The notes under the pieces are model-generated. The model had not been told where the DNA came from. It did no database searches and was given only the letters and a program-made list of their open reading frames with translations. A stretch of 64,000 nucleotides of DNA from Paenibacillus sp. 1781tsa1 (lineage in GTDB: Bacteria; Bacillota; Bacilli; Paenibacillales; Paenibacillaceae), in assembly GCF_024159265.1 (NCBI RefSeq), contig NZ_JAMYWY010000001.1, positions 682,001-746,000 of the forward strand, read 5' to 3'. The position numbers were made by a program, and so were the translations under genes. How positions within the stretch are numbered: the first letter of the stretch is position 1; the number at the start of each line of letters is the position of its first letter. This document shows positions 54,006-62,271 of this stretch, piece after piece.

Positions 54006-55533
54006 CGAACGTGTCATTCTGGAGGGGATTTCCCAAGTGGTCGATTGGGCCGCAGCAGGTACGGAATTGGTGGGTACGGCGAGGAACGGGATCGAAGCAT
54101 TGGACAAAATTGGGCAGTCGAGACCTGACATTATTATTACGGATATTTCCATGCCAGGTCTGGATGGTCTCGGACTCATAGAGAAGGCATCCGAAGCATA
54201 TCCGGGGGTACGTTTCATCATGTTATCCGGCTACAAGGAGTTCGAATATGCCCGCAGGGCGATGCAATATGGTGTTAAGCATTATTTGCTCAAACCATGT
54301 AATGAGACTCAGATCCATGATGCGTTAACTGAACTGTTGCAGGAGCATCAGGATGCCCAGGTGAAGGAACATGTTGCTGGTGAGATGAAACAACGATTAC
54401 AGCGTGTCCTTCCACATGTGAAGGAACAATTTCTGCTGGAGTTCATGACCAACCGAACCTATGGGCCAGTTGATCTGGAATATTATCAGGAGCTGTTCGA
54501 TCTGGAGCTTGAAGAGAACACAGTTCGGTTACTGCTGTTCCGAATCGTAGATGAGCATGATTACAGTCACTTATTTGCGATCAAAAACATTGCCAGTGAC
54601 CTGCTCCCACATGTCCTGTTAAGCACAACTATTGAAGGCAAACTCTTGATTTTGCTTGCGGATTCAGCTGATCCGGCCGGATTGAAAGAAAGTATTGAAG
54701 AGGTTCGGGCTGCATTTACCCGACTATATAAGCTGGAAGTGACCGCTGCGCTGAGTGAAGCAGATCGAATGATCCAGTCCCGGCGGTTGTTTCGTGAGGC
54801 ATTGCAGTATCTGAACCATCGCTTTTTTATCGGTGAAGGCAAACTAATCACGAAGAATGATCTCGTTCTGGCTGGAGAATGCGACGGTGTGCATGTAGAG
54901 CAGGATGCGGAGCAACTATGTCAGTTGATCAAATCGGGCAATACAGAAGAAACCGCGGCAGAGGTGGATCGTCTGTTTGATCTATTATCGCGTCAGCAGT
55001 TGGAGATTGAGGTGACTCGTTCTTATGTAGTGCAGCTGTATTCTGCGATGGTTCATGTTTGTCCGCCCGAGGAGGCAACAGAATTCACCCAGCGTATGGC
55101 GGAACTGCCTCATATCGATACGTTATCTGGGTTGAAGTCTTTTGTTGCAAGCAGTGCAGCCCGGCTAACTTCCGGTTATTACAAAAACCATATCAGTCGC
55201 CAGTCTTCCGCCGTGGAGAAGATGATGGATATCGTGGATCGTCATTATGGAGAGGCGGATCTCTCTCTTAATGGAGTCGCTCATCAGATGTTATATATGA
55301 ACCCGGATTATCTGGGCAAGATTTTCAAAAAAGTCACGGGCGAGAATTTCTCCAATTACGTCAATCGTCTGCGCATCGAACGGGCGTGTGATCATATTCG
55401 CAGAGGCGGGGATGTAAAAGTATTCGAACTAGCTGAGTTGTTCGGATTCGGCGGTAATTCGCAATATTTCAGTCAGGTGTTCAAAAAGTGGACCGGCATG
55501 ACACCTACAGAATTCCGCAGGATCGGCATATAA
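53980..55533 (+). CDS. AraC-type response regulator, YesN-like
   Basis: The 517-residue regulator has an N-terminal receiver domain with Asp55 (DIIITDISMPGLDG) and the conserved Lys in YLLKPC, a middle region of about 250 residues, and a C-terminal AraC HTH pair (NPDYLGKIFKKVTGENFSNY and ELAELFGFGGNSQYFSQVFK). With the kinase encoded in overlap, it should activate the sugar-uptake genes downstream. ATG 53980 fits the GAGAGG site better than ATG 53974. Confidence 0.9.
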   Translation: MYKVMLVDDERVILEGISQVVDWAAAGTELVGTARNGIEALDKIGQSRPDIIITDISMPGLDGLGLIEKASEAYPGVRFIMLSGYKEFEYARRAMQYGVKHYLLKPCNETQIHDALTELLQEHQDAQVKEHVAGEMKQRLQRVLPHVKEQFLLEFMTNRTYGPVDLEYYQELFDLELEENTVRLLLFRIVDEHDYSHLFAIKNIASDLLPHVLLSTTIEGKLLILLADSADPAGLKESIEEVRAAFTRLYKLEVTAALSEADRMIQSRRLFREALQYLNHRFFIGEGKLITKNDLVLAGECDGVHVEQDAEQLCQLIKSGNTEETAAEVDRLFDLLSRQQLEIEVTRSYVVQLYSAMVHVCPPEEATEFTQRMAELPHIDTLSGLKSFVASSAARLTSGYYKNHISRQSSAVEKMMDIVDRHYGEADLSLNGVAHQMLYMNPDYLGKIFKKVTGENFSNYVNRLRIERACDHIRRGGDVKVFELAELFGFGGNSQYFSQVFKKWTGMTPTEFRRIGI

Positions 55534-55564
55534 CAATGGGCTACCAATCATGTGACTCCTATCT

Positions 55565-55614
55565 GAGGAGGACGAACAGCGCCGAGAGGAGGCTGTTGTC
55601 CTCCTCTGTTTTTT
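55565..55614 (+). terminator. Terminator after the YesMN-type genes
   Basis: GAGGAGGAC and GTCCTCCTC pair, with AACAGC/GCTGTT inside, and TGTTTTTTG follows. Confidence 0.85.
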
Positions 55615-55683
55615 GAACCAACAAGACGGTTTTGTGTATTCAACTCTGGTCGTACATTTGCGAAAATGACATTAACAAGTTTG

Positions 55684-55697
55684 TGAAAGCGTTATCA
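55684..55697 (+). promoter_or_regulatory. cre site upstream of the sugar ABC transporter operon
   Basis: TGAAAGCGTTATCA fits the CcpA consensus TGWAANCGNTNWCA at every position. It lies 57-70 bases before the solute-binding protein ATG, so carbon catabolite repression of the operon is likely. CcpA binding is inferred. Confidence 0.65.
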
Positions 55698-55753
55698 GAA
55701 ACAAAAGGATAACTCGTTCACACAACCATTTCAACATAAAAGGGGAGATTGGC

Positions 55754-57037
55754 ATGGTGAAAAAGGCAATATTCCTGATGATGGCTGCGTTGCTCGTTTT
55801 TACAGCGGCATGTAGTTCAGGTGGAGGAAGCGAACAAGGGTCTTCGGATGGATCGGTTACTCTGCGGATCGCTTGGTGGGGCTCGGATGCACGGCATGAA
55901 TATACACAGAAGGTCATTGACCTGTACAAGTCGAAAAATCCGAATGTCAAAATTGACGTGGAATATGCTTCATTTGATGACTACTGGAAAAAGCTCGCAC
56001 CACAAGCAGCTGCAAATCAGTTGCCTGACATCGTTCAGATGGATATTTCCTACATCAGCCAATATGCACAGAATGGTCAGCTTGAGGATCTAGCTCCTTA
56101 TCTGGGCAATCAGATCAAAGTGGACGATGTGTCCGAGAATGTAATTAGCACAGGTGTAATTAATGGCAAACAATACGGTGTACCTGCCGGTGTTAACGTT
56201 CTGGGCTTCCAATATGATCCGGCGTTGCTTAAAAAAGCAGGCGTGGATGCAATCCCTGACAATATGACTTGGGAATCGTACGAAGCACTGGGTAAACAAG
56301 CCGCTGAGAAAGGTTTGTATTTGGATGGAGGGGTAGCTCCGGATATCTTCTTCCACTATTTCCTGCGTACCAAAGGGTTGTCGCTATACAATGCGGAAGG
56401 TACAGGTCTTGGTTATGATGATGACCAATTGTTTGTTGAATTCTTCGGACTTATGCGTCGCATGATTGAGCAGGGCGCAGCACCTACACCGGATGTAGCC
56501 AACCAAACCAAAGGCATTATTGAGGAATCGGATCTCGTGAAGGAAAAAGGAATTGGCGTGTGGCAATGGTCCAACCAGTTCGTAGCCTTGCAACAGGTAG
56601 CGAACCGTCCGCTCGAAATCGCTCCAATGCCAGGACCGGATATGGAAAAAGGACTTTATATGCAACCAAGTATGTATTGGGGTGTAACGTCCAACTCCAA
56701 AGTGAAGGAAGAAGCGGCTAAATTCATTGATTTCTGGGTGAATGACGTGGAAGCCAACAAACTGATCAAAGGGGAGCGCGGTGTGCCTATCTCAGGAGCA
56801 ATCAAGGAAGCCATCGCACCTGAGCTGAGTGACGCCACGAAACAGGTCTTTGAATTCGTAGCAACCATGGAGCCTAAGGCTTCACCAATGAGTTCTCCGC
56901 CACCGGTGGGTTCACCTGAAGTAATCTCTGCTCTGGCCGATGTGGTTGAAGAGTTGAACTTTGGCAAAATTACACCTGAGCAGGCAGCAGAAACATTCCG
57001 CAAAAATGCCGAATCGGTACTTGCAAACAATAAATAA
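55754..57037 (+). CDS. Sugar ABC transporter solute-binding lipoprotein (YesO-like)
   Basis: The 427-residue protein begins with a lipoprotein signal (FLMMAALLVFTAAC, lipidated Cys20) followed by a Ser/Gly linker. The mature protein is a family-1 solute-binding fold (LRIAWWGSDARHEYTQKVID, then WGVTSNSKVKEEAAKFIDFW). It captures an oligosaccharide outside the membrane for the two permeases encoded downstream. AAAGGGGAG precedes the ATG. The neighbouring acetylesterase suggests a rhamnogalacturonan or pectin-derived ligand. No ATPase gene is present, so it probably shares an MsmX-type ATPase encoded elsewhere. Confidence 0.9.
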   Translation: MVKKAIFLMMAALLVFTAACSSGGGSEQGSSDGSVTLRIAWWGSDARHEYTQKVIDLYKSKNPNVKIDVEYASFDDYWKKLAPQAAANQLPDIVQMDISYISQYAQNGQLEDLAPYLGNQIKVDDVSENVISTGVINGKQYGVPAGVNVLGFQYDPALLKKAGVDAIPDNMTWESYEALGKQAAEKGLYLDGGVAPDIFFHYFLRTKGLSLYNAEGTGLGYDDDQLFVEFFGLMRRMIEQGAAPTPDVANQTKGIIEESDLVKEKGIGVWQWSNQFVALQQVANRPLEIAPMPGPDMEKGLYMQPSMYWGVTSNSKVKEEAAKFIDFWVNDVEANKLIKGERGVPISGAIKEAIAPELSDATKQVFEFVATMEPKASPMSSPPPVGSPEVISALADVVEELNFGKITPEQAAETFRKNAESVLANNK

Positions 57038-57049
57038 CAGTTGAATGAT

Positions 57050-57152
57050 AGCTTGCTCGTCCCACTTCAGGGATGGTCGGGAATGGGGCTGCTCGCTAAT
57101 GCGAGGGCCTTTCCCCGTCCAGATGACCGAAGTAAGGATGAGGGAGCAAGCT
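57050..57152 (+). promoter_or_regulatory. Large intercistronic RNA structure between solute-binding protein and permease genes
   Basis: An outer inverted repeat AGCTTGCTC (57050-57058) and GAGCAAGCT (57144-57152) encloses an inner hairpin (GGGAA..GGC..CTCGC-TAAT-GCGAG-GGCC-TTTCCC, 57079-57116). No T run follows, and the structure stops just before the AAGGAGG of the permease. Such structures often let the binding protein be made in excess over the permeases. Confidence 0.55.
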
Positions 57153-57176
57153 GATCCATGAAGGAGGTTCGTTCCA

Positions 57177-58079
57177 TTGAGGCAGTATTCGTCGTTACGT
57201 AGAAACTTAACCGGATATGCGTTCATAAGCCCGTTTATTATTGGATTCCTGGGCTTCACACTCATCCCCATGTTTGTGTCTTTATATATGTCGTTCACGA
57301 GTTATAACTTGTTCACTTCTCCGCGGTGGATTGGGCTTGATAACTACACCAAAATGTTTTTTGATGACCCGAAATATTGGAATTCGGTCAAAGTGACGTT
57401 TCTGTATGTATTCATTGGGGTACCGTTAAGATTGATCTTTGCTCTCTTCGTAGCGATGGTCCTGAACACTGGCTCTCGTATGATTGGAACGTACCGGACG
57501 CTGTATTACCTGCCATCTATTATCGGTGGTAGTGTGGCCGTATCCATTATGTGGCGTAACCTCTTCAGTAATGAGGGTGTTATCAACAGTGCTCTAACAG
57601 CAATTGGGATTGGGCCTATAAGCTGGTTTGGTGATCCGAATGCGTCCCTGGTTATGCTGATCTCACTGTCGGTGTGGCAGTTCGGTTCGTCCATGCTGAT
57701 CTTCCTGGCTGGTCTCAAAAATATCTCCCCTGAGATGTACGAGGCAGCAGGCGTGGATGGTGCGAATCCGGTTCGAAAATTTTTCAGCATCACCTTGCCA
57801 CTTCTTAGCCCAATCGTTCTGTTCAATATGATCATGCAGACGATTGGAGCATTCATGACCTTCGTACCTGCTTACATTATCTCTAAAGGCGAAGGTGGCC
57901 CAATGGATGGTACCATGCTGTACTCCTTGTATCTGTTCCGTCAGGCATTTATGTTTAACAACATGGGGTATGCTTCGGCAATGGCCTGGATCATGCTCAT
58001 TATGATTGGAATACTCACGGTAGCTGTGTTCTTGACATCCAAGTACTGGGTATTCTACGAATCTGAAGGAGGGAAGTAA
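57177..58079 (+). CDS. Sugar ABC transporter permease (YesP-like)
   Basis: The 300-residue inner-membrane protein has six predicted helices and the EAA loop near [20 protein letters not shown], which contacts the ATPase. TTG 57177 follows AAGGAGG at 9 bases. It forms a heterodimer with the product of the gene starting 2 bases after its stop codon. The long first periplasmic loop is normal for MalF-type subunits. Confidence 0.9.
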   Translation: MRQYSSLRRNLTGYAFISPFIIGFLGFTLIPMFVSLYMSFTSYNLFTSPRWIGLDNYTKMFFDDPKYWNSVKVTFLYVFIGVPLRLIFALFVAMVLNTGSRMIGTYRTLYYLPSIIGGSVAVSIMWRNLFSNEGVINSALTAIGIGPISWFGDPNASLVMLISLSVWQFGSSMLIFLAGLKNISPEMYEAAGVDGANPVRKFFSITLPLLSPIVLFNMIMQTIGAFMTFVPAYIISKGEGGPMDGTMLYSLYLFRQAFMFNNMGYASAMAWIMLIMIGILTVAVFLTSKYWVFYESEGGK

Positions 58080-58081
58080 CG

Positions 58082-58924
58082 ATGATGGTATGGAAAAATG
58101 TGAAATGGCCCGTGTATCACCTGTTCGTTGCAGCTCTTGCCCTCCTGATGCTCTATCCCGTACTCTGGATGCTCTTCAGTTCATTCAAGGAAAGTCGTAC
58201 GATCTTTGTCACCGCAGATACCCTGTTTCCAACGGAGTGGATCTGGAGTAACTATGTGGATGGTTGGAAAGGCACAGCAGGAAGACCGTTCATGGATTAC
58301 ATCACCAACTCACTTGTAATTGTAGTTATATCTACCATCGGTGCTGTGATATCGTCATCGCTGATCGCTTTTGGTTTTGCCAGACTTAGCTTCAAAGGTC
58401 GTAGTTTCTGGTTCTCCATTATGATGTTGACGCTGATGCTGCCACATGACGTGGTATTGGTTCCTCAATACATTATCTTCACGAAGCTGGGTTGGCTGAA
58501 TACGATTCTGCCAATTGTTGTCCCTACATTCTTCGGAATGCCGTTCTTCATCTTCCTGATGGTACAGTTCATTCGAACGATTCCGAAGGAGCTGGATGAG
58601 GCTGCTACCATTGATGGGTGTAACAAATTCAGGCTGTATATTCAGATTATTATGCCACTAATCAAGTCATCTCTCGCAACAGCAGCGATTTTCTCCTTCT
58701 ACTGGAGATGGGAGGATCTGCTCGGTCCGGTATTGTACCTCAACTCGCCTGAGAAATATACCGTATCGATGGCACTGAAAATGTTCCTGGATAGCGAATC
58801 TGCTTCCAACTGGGGCGCCATGTTCGCGATGTCCATCGTCAGTCTGGTTCCGGTTGTAGCTGTGTTCTTCATCTTCCAGAAACAAATTGTTCAAGGGATG
58901 AGCACCAGCGGATTGAAAGGATAA
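58082..58924 (+). CDS. Sugar ABC transporter permease (YesQ-like)
   Basis: The 280-residue MalG-type permease has six helices. Its EAA loop is [29 protein letters not shown] at the end of the previous gene provides the ribosome site. Together with the 57177 product it makes the membrane channel for the oligosaccharide. The acetylesterase gene follows 75 bases later, probably in the same operon. Confidence 0.9.
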   Translation: MMVWKNVKWPVYHLFVAALALLMLYPVLWMLFSSFKESRTIFVTADTLFPTEWIWSNYVDGWKGTAGRPFMDYITNSLVIVVISTIGAVISSSLIAFGFARLSFKGRSFWFSIMMLTLMLPHDVVLVPQYIIFTKLGWLNTILPIVVPTFFGMPFFIFLMVQFIRTIPKELDEAATIDGCNKFRLYIQIIMPLIKSSLATAAIFSFYWRWEDLLGPVLYLNSPEKYTVSMALKMFLDSESASNWGAMFAMSIVSLVPVVAVFFIFQKQIVQGMSTSGLKG

Positions 58925-58999
58925 GCAGGCTTCACTGTATTTCTTCGTATCTTGCCCGATTGAACGTTTACGGAAAGTTAACCAAGGAGGTTATCGCTT

Positions 59000-60241
59000 T
59001 TGAATAAAGCTCAGGATAGTCAGGCCGTTGCCATGGAGGCAGCGGCAGAGGGCCAGGCAGTGTCCGTGACCCGCTGGAAGTTTAACTTTGGACCGGACTC
59101 GGGAAGAGCAGATGAGACAGGGGATTATCTGAAAGTAACTGCAACAACCGCATATGAGGAACGAGGAGGATACGGATTCGAAGCAGGTTCTCTGGTGTAT
59201 GAGAAACAACGCATCGGAGATGATGACGTGCCGAATTCCACGAACCAACATCATAACCATCCGGGGCAGACAACCATGTCTGCCCGATTGCGTTCAGGCT
59301 TCTGTATTCCGCTCAAAGCATCGTTCATCGTGGATGTTCCCGATGGAACCTACCAAGTATTACTCGTTGCAGGTGATGAATTGGCTGAGACAGTGACCCG
59401 TGTGAAAGCTGGTGAGGGCAGGCTTGTACTGCCAACCATTCGTGCACTTCCTGGGCAATTTGCAGAGGTGCGATTCTCGGTCGTTGTTCGTGGCGGCAGA
59501 CTTCGTCTGTCATTCTCCGGTCCTGCACCGAGAATCAATGCTTTGGAGATTACTCTTGCGAATCAGACCATGACCGTATTTCTTGCCGGGGATTCAACCG
59601 TAACAGATCAGCCGGAAAGTGGATATCCGTATTGCGGTTGGGGCCAGCTGTTGCCTGCGCAGTTCAAACATGATGTGGCAGTGGATAATCACGCCCAGTC
59701 AGGGCGAAGTTCCCGCAGCTTTATTAATGAAGGCAGATTAAGCGCCATTCTGGAGCGAATCAAGCCCGAAGATTTTCTGTTTATTCAATTTGGACATAAC
59801 GATGAGAAGCCGGACCCTGAACGTGGGACCGATCCATTCACAACATATAAGGAATATCTGAAAAAGTATATCGATGCTGCCCGTGAAGCCAAGGCTCGTC
59901 CGGTGCTCATAACCCCGGTGCATCGTCGCTATTTTGCGGATGATGGCACATTGACCGATACCCATGGCGATTATATCATCGCCGTGCGTGAGTTGGCGGA
60001 AGAGGAAGGTGTTCCGCTGATCGATCTGGCAGAGCGCAGCCGCCTTCTGTTCGAGCAGGCGGGTGTGGAAGCCACTAAGGACGACTTTATGTGGGTGCTG
60101 CCAGGAGAGTATGTGAACTTCCCTTCAGGCGTGGAGGATAACACGCATTTTCAGGAACGCGGTGCCCGTCGCCTTGCCCAGCAGGTGGCAGAAGCCATCC
60201 GTGAGTTGCAATTACAACCGTTGCAGATGTATCTGCGGTAG
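59000..60241 (+). CDS. Rhamnogalacturonan acetylesterase-like SGNH hydrolase
   Basis: The 413-residue protein has an N-terminal beta-sandwich (about 20-180, RWKFNFGPDSGRADETGDY) and a C-terminal SGNH domain. Block I is FLAGDSTVTDQP, the oxyanion residues are in NHAQSGRSSRSF and FIQFGHNDEKPDP, and the catalytic His is in DNTHFQERGARRLA. It matches RhgT/YesT-type enzymes that remove acetyl groups from pectin fragments. No signal peptide is seen, so it probably acts on imported oligomers. TTG 59000 follows AAGGAGG. It belongs with the YesMNOPQ-like genes. Confidence 0.88.
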   Translation: MNKAQDSQAVAMEAAAEGQAVSVTRWKFNFGPDSGRADETGDYLKVTATTAYEERGGYGFEAGSLVYEKQRIGDDDVPNSTNQHHNHPGQTTMSARLRSGFCIPLKASFIVDVPDGTYQVLLVAGDELAETVTRVKAGEGRLVLPTIRALPGQFAEVRFSVVVRGGRLRLSFSGPAPRINALEITLANQTMTVFLAGDSTVTDQPESGYPYCGWGQLLPAQFKHDVAVDNHAQSGRSSRSFINEGRLSAILERIKPEDFLFIQFGHNDEKPDPERGTDPFTTYKEYLKKYIDAAREAKARPVLITPVHRRYFADDGTLTDTHGDYIIAVRELAEEEGVPLIDLAERSRLLFEQAGVEATKDDFMWVLPGEYVNFPSGVEDNTHFQERGARRLAQQVAEAIRELQLQPLQMYLR

Positions 60242-60295
60242 GTGACTAATCGTAGCAGTTGTAGACGACTTGTTTTTACTACTCTTGGAGATAAA

Positions 60296-60326
60296 CTACC
60301 GCAGGATTTTAAGTCCTGTGCGTCTG
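60296..60326 (-). other. Fragment of tRNA-Leu(UAA), possible attachment-site remnant
   Basis: Read on the minus strand, 31 bases match what I remember of Bacillales tRNA-Leu(UAA) from the D arm to the start of the variable arm. The anticodon stem-loop AGGACTTAAAATCCT carries anticodon TAA. The acceptor stem, the D-arm 5' half and the T arm are absent, so it cannot be a working tRNA. It lies 55 bases past the acetylesterase stop codon. Confidence 0.65.
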
Positions 60327-60332
60327 TATTTA

Positions 60333-60590
60333 AGCGAAGCGAGTTAAACGAATTAACGAGCGAGCAAAAAGTTGCCCAGCGAAGAGCGAAGGCAATAATT
60401 TTTTAAAAAGCCCATGGCGAGCGTAGCAGCGAAGAAGGGCGGAATCGGAGCAGTGGGAGCGAAGCGTCCGCCTTTGGAGCGGGATTTCCCCTGCTTGAGG
60501 GGGAATGAATAGAAATCCCGAGCCAACAAGCGGCCCACAGCCCGATCCGTCCGCCGGAGCGACAGCCCCGCGAGCCTCGCCACGTTTTTA
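60333..60590. other. Non-coding intergenic mosaic, probable dispersed repeat
   Basis: The stretch is rich in GCGAAGC/GCGAGCG words and holds a nested hairpin (CGGGATTT...AAATCCCG at about 60480-60518, enclosing CCCCT and AGGGGG). No believable gene is present on either strand. It joins the tRNA-like fragment on one side and the ASRT-like gene on the other. It resembles genome-wide intergenic repeats of Paenibacillus, from memory only. Confidence 0.45.
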
Positions 60591-60615
60591 ATCTAATTAT
60601 TGGAGGATATATTCA

Positions 60616-61032
60616 ATGACATTGGAGCCGACCAAACAAGGCGCATCAGCCCATAAGAACGATCCGACAGCCACAGGTCATACCTACTGGGTTATCCCTG
60701 ATGGCTACATTCCGCCGGAGAGCAGTGGCACACTGGAGAGTCATGAGAGCATTTGTGTACTGAACACCAGTGCCACGGATGCGGAGCTGCACATCACGAT
60801 TTACTTTGAAGACAGAGAACCACTAGAAGATATGGTGGCGGAGGTGCAAGCGAGAAGAACAAAACATATTCGTACGGCATCGCTGCAATCTGGGGAGCAT
60901 TCTATCCCGTCAGGCGTACCTTATGCAATCACTGTTTCAAGCAATATCCCTGTCATCATCCAGTACAGCCGTTTGGACACGACCCAGCCAGAATTGGCTC
61001 TGATGAGTGTCATGGCGTATCCATTGGGATAG
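60616..61032 (+). CDS. Sensory-rhodopsin-transducer-like (ASRT family) protein
   Basis: The 138-residue beta-rich protein matches the family named after the Anabaena sensory rhodopsin transducer. Seen motifs are YWVIPDGYIPPESSG, HESICVLNTSATDAEL, ITIYFEDREPLEDM, ARRTKHIRT and PVIIQYSRLDTTQPELALMS. No rhodopsin gene is present. Outside cyanobacteria the family is often near sugar genes, and a carbohydrate-related role has been suggested. Here it follows a pectin-type locus, which fits. TTGGAGGATAT precedes the ATG. Confidence 0.82.
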   Translation: MTLEPTKQGASAHKNDPTATGHTYWVIPDGYIPPESSGTLESHESICVLNTSATDAELHITIYFEDREPLEDMVAEVQARRTKHIRTASLQSGEHSIPSGVPYAITVSSNIPVIIQYSRLDTTQPELALMSVMAYPLG

Positions 61033-61064
61033 GCATTGCGACTTGGCATAAAATTCAAACCCAA

Positions 61065-61118
61065 AAAGAAGATCGGTAACCTTGAGCATGTAATGCAGGT
61101 CACCGGTCTTCTTTTATT
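61065..61118. terminator. Bidirectional terminator between the ASRT-like gene and the ger operon
   Basis: AAAGAAGATCGGTAACC pairs with GGTCACCGGTCTTCTTT (one G-U, one mismatch), with T runs on both sides. Confidence 0.8.
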
Positions 61119-62271
61119 TACTGTATTTATACGTGCTTGCATTAAGGATATCCACATGCACTTCCACTTTGCCAAGTTTGAAACGCTTGAGAGGGTCAGC
61201 CCGTTGGGCGACCTCCTGTTTCCATAAGGGTAAATTGTGGCGATAGAGATGTTCCACAAGACCGTATGAATCAATTTTACGTGATTTGGTTTTCTCAAAT
61301 GTATCGCGGATTTGGGACTCAATCTGTTTCTCGGCTTCCTGTTCCATGGCATGAGGTGTGCGTGGGGCTCCGTGCTCCTCAATGATAGAACTTTTAACTG
61401 AAGTCACCAGATCGAAAGTAACACCATCTCCTTTTTTCCTCGCCTGAATGCTGGTCTTGGGATGATGAAGCACAAGGGTCAGATCAGGTATCTTCCCGCC
61501 ATCGCCATATACGTACAATGGATATTGATGGACTTCATCATAATTGACGTATCGTGTACCATCCGCATCTGCTCCTGCAACTCTACCCTGACTTTTCCCA
61601 TTGGAAATGACATAAAATCCGTCCATTTTAATCAGTGAGGGAGTCTCATCGCCATTGTACCAAGTCTGGTTCTTATTCGTAATGGATGGCAAAAGAACTA
61701 CAGCAGCAGGTTCTCTCAGGCCATCGAGAAGCTGATGAAGTCGAATGGGCTCATAACCCGAATGCTGTTTATATAGCCTCATCGGTTCGAATAATTCAAT
61801 CGTTTGAGCAGATTGGTTCAGCAAAGCAGAGGGTGAGAGAACTTCTGGAATATTCTGCTCCGTAGCGTAAATCCATGGTGTGTATCTCAGCTGTCCCGAG
61901 TGCAACAAGGTGTCGAATATATCCCCCAGCTTATCGTCCAGAGCATTTTTGGATAAAACAATGGCTTTGACATGAGTCCATAATGTTTGTTGTTGTGAAG
62001 TTTCATATAGAGCATTAATAGCCATACTCAATGTTGCGCCTTCACCCCGTCCAACCCAGATCTCACTCGCTTCCCGCGCAGTCGGGCCCTCCTGCTTGGC
62101 AATACTGGAAAAATCAATTAACTGGGCATACGCAATATATTGGTTGTCCACGTAGTCTATCCCAATGGCCGTGATGAAGTTAATACTTTGCACCTCTTTG
62201 GAATCCCAGCATCCCGTTAGCAAGATCAAGCATCCGGCTAGTAGGCCACTCATAGAGGTCCATCTGATCAT
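61114..62271 (-). CDS. Spore germination lipoprotein, Ger(x)C family
   Basis: The 385-residue lipoprotein has a signal with lipobox LLTGC (Cys21) and the family start WDSKEVQSINFITAIGIDY. The C-terminal domain ends with LGKVEVHVDILN. GerC proteins form part of the germinant receptor in the spore inner membrane. Its ATG overlaps the stop codon of the GerA-type gene (4 bases), giving the order gerB-gerA-gerC on the minus strand. The signal region is Ala/Leu-rich and short, as usual. Confidence 0.9.
   Translation of the reverse strand: MIRWTSMSGLLAGCLILLTGCWDSKEVQSINFITAIGIDYVDNQYIAYAQLIDFSSIAKQEGPTAREASEIWVGRGEGATLSMAINALYETSQQQTLWTHVKAIVLSKNALDDKLGDIFDTLLHSGQLRYTPWIYATEQNIPEVLSPSALLNQSAQTIELFEPMRLYKQHSGYEPIRLHQLLDGLREPAAVVLLPSITNKNQTWYNGDETPSLIKMDGFYVISNGKSQGRVAGADADGTRYVNYDEVHQYPLYVYGDGGKIPDLTLVLHHPKTSIQARKKGDGVTFDLVTSVKSSIIEEHGAPRTPHAMEQEAEKQIESQIRDTFEKTKSRKIDSYGLVEHLYRHNLPLWKQEVAQRADPLKRFKLGKVEVHVDILNASTYKYSK

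Noticed and set aside
60353..60583. A 76-codon minus-strand frame
   Set aside because: It lies in repeat-like DNA with no ribosome site, and its composition is biased by the GCGAAGC words.
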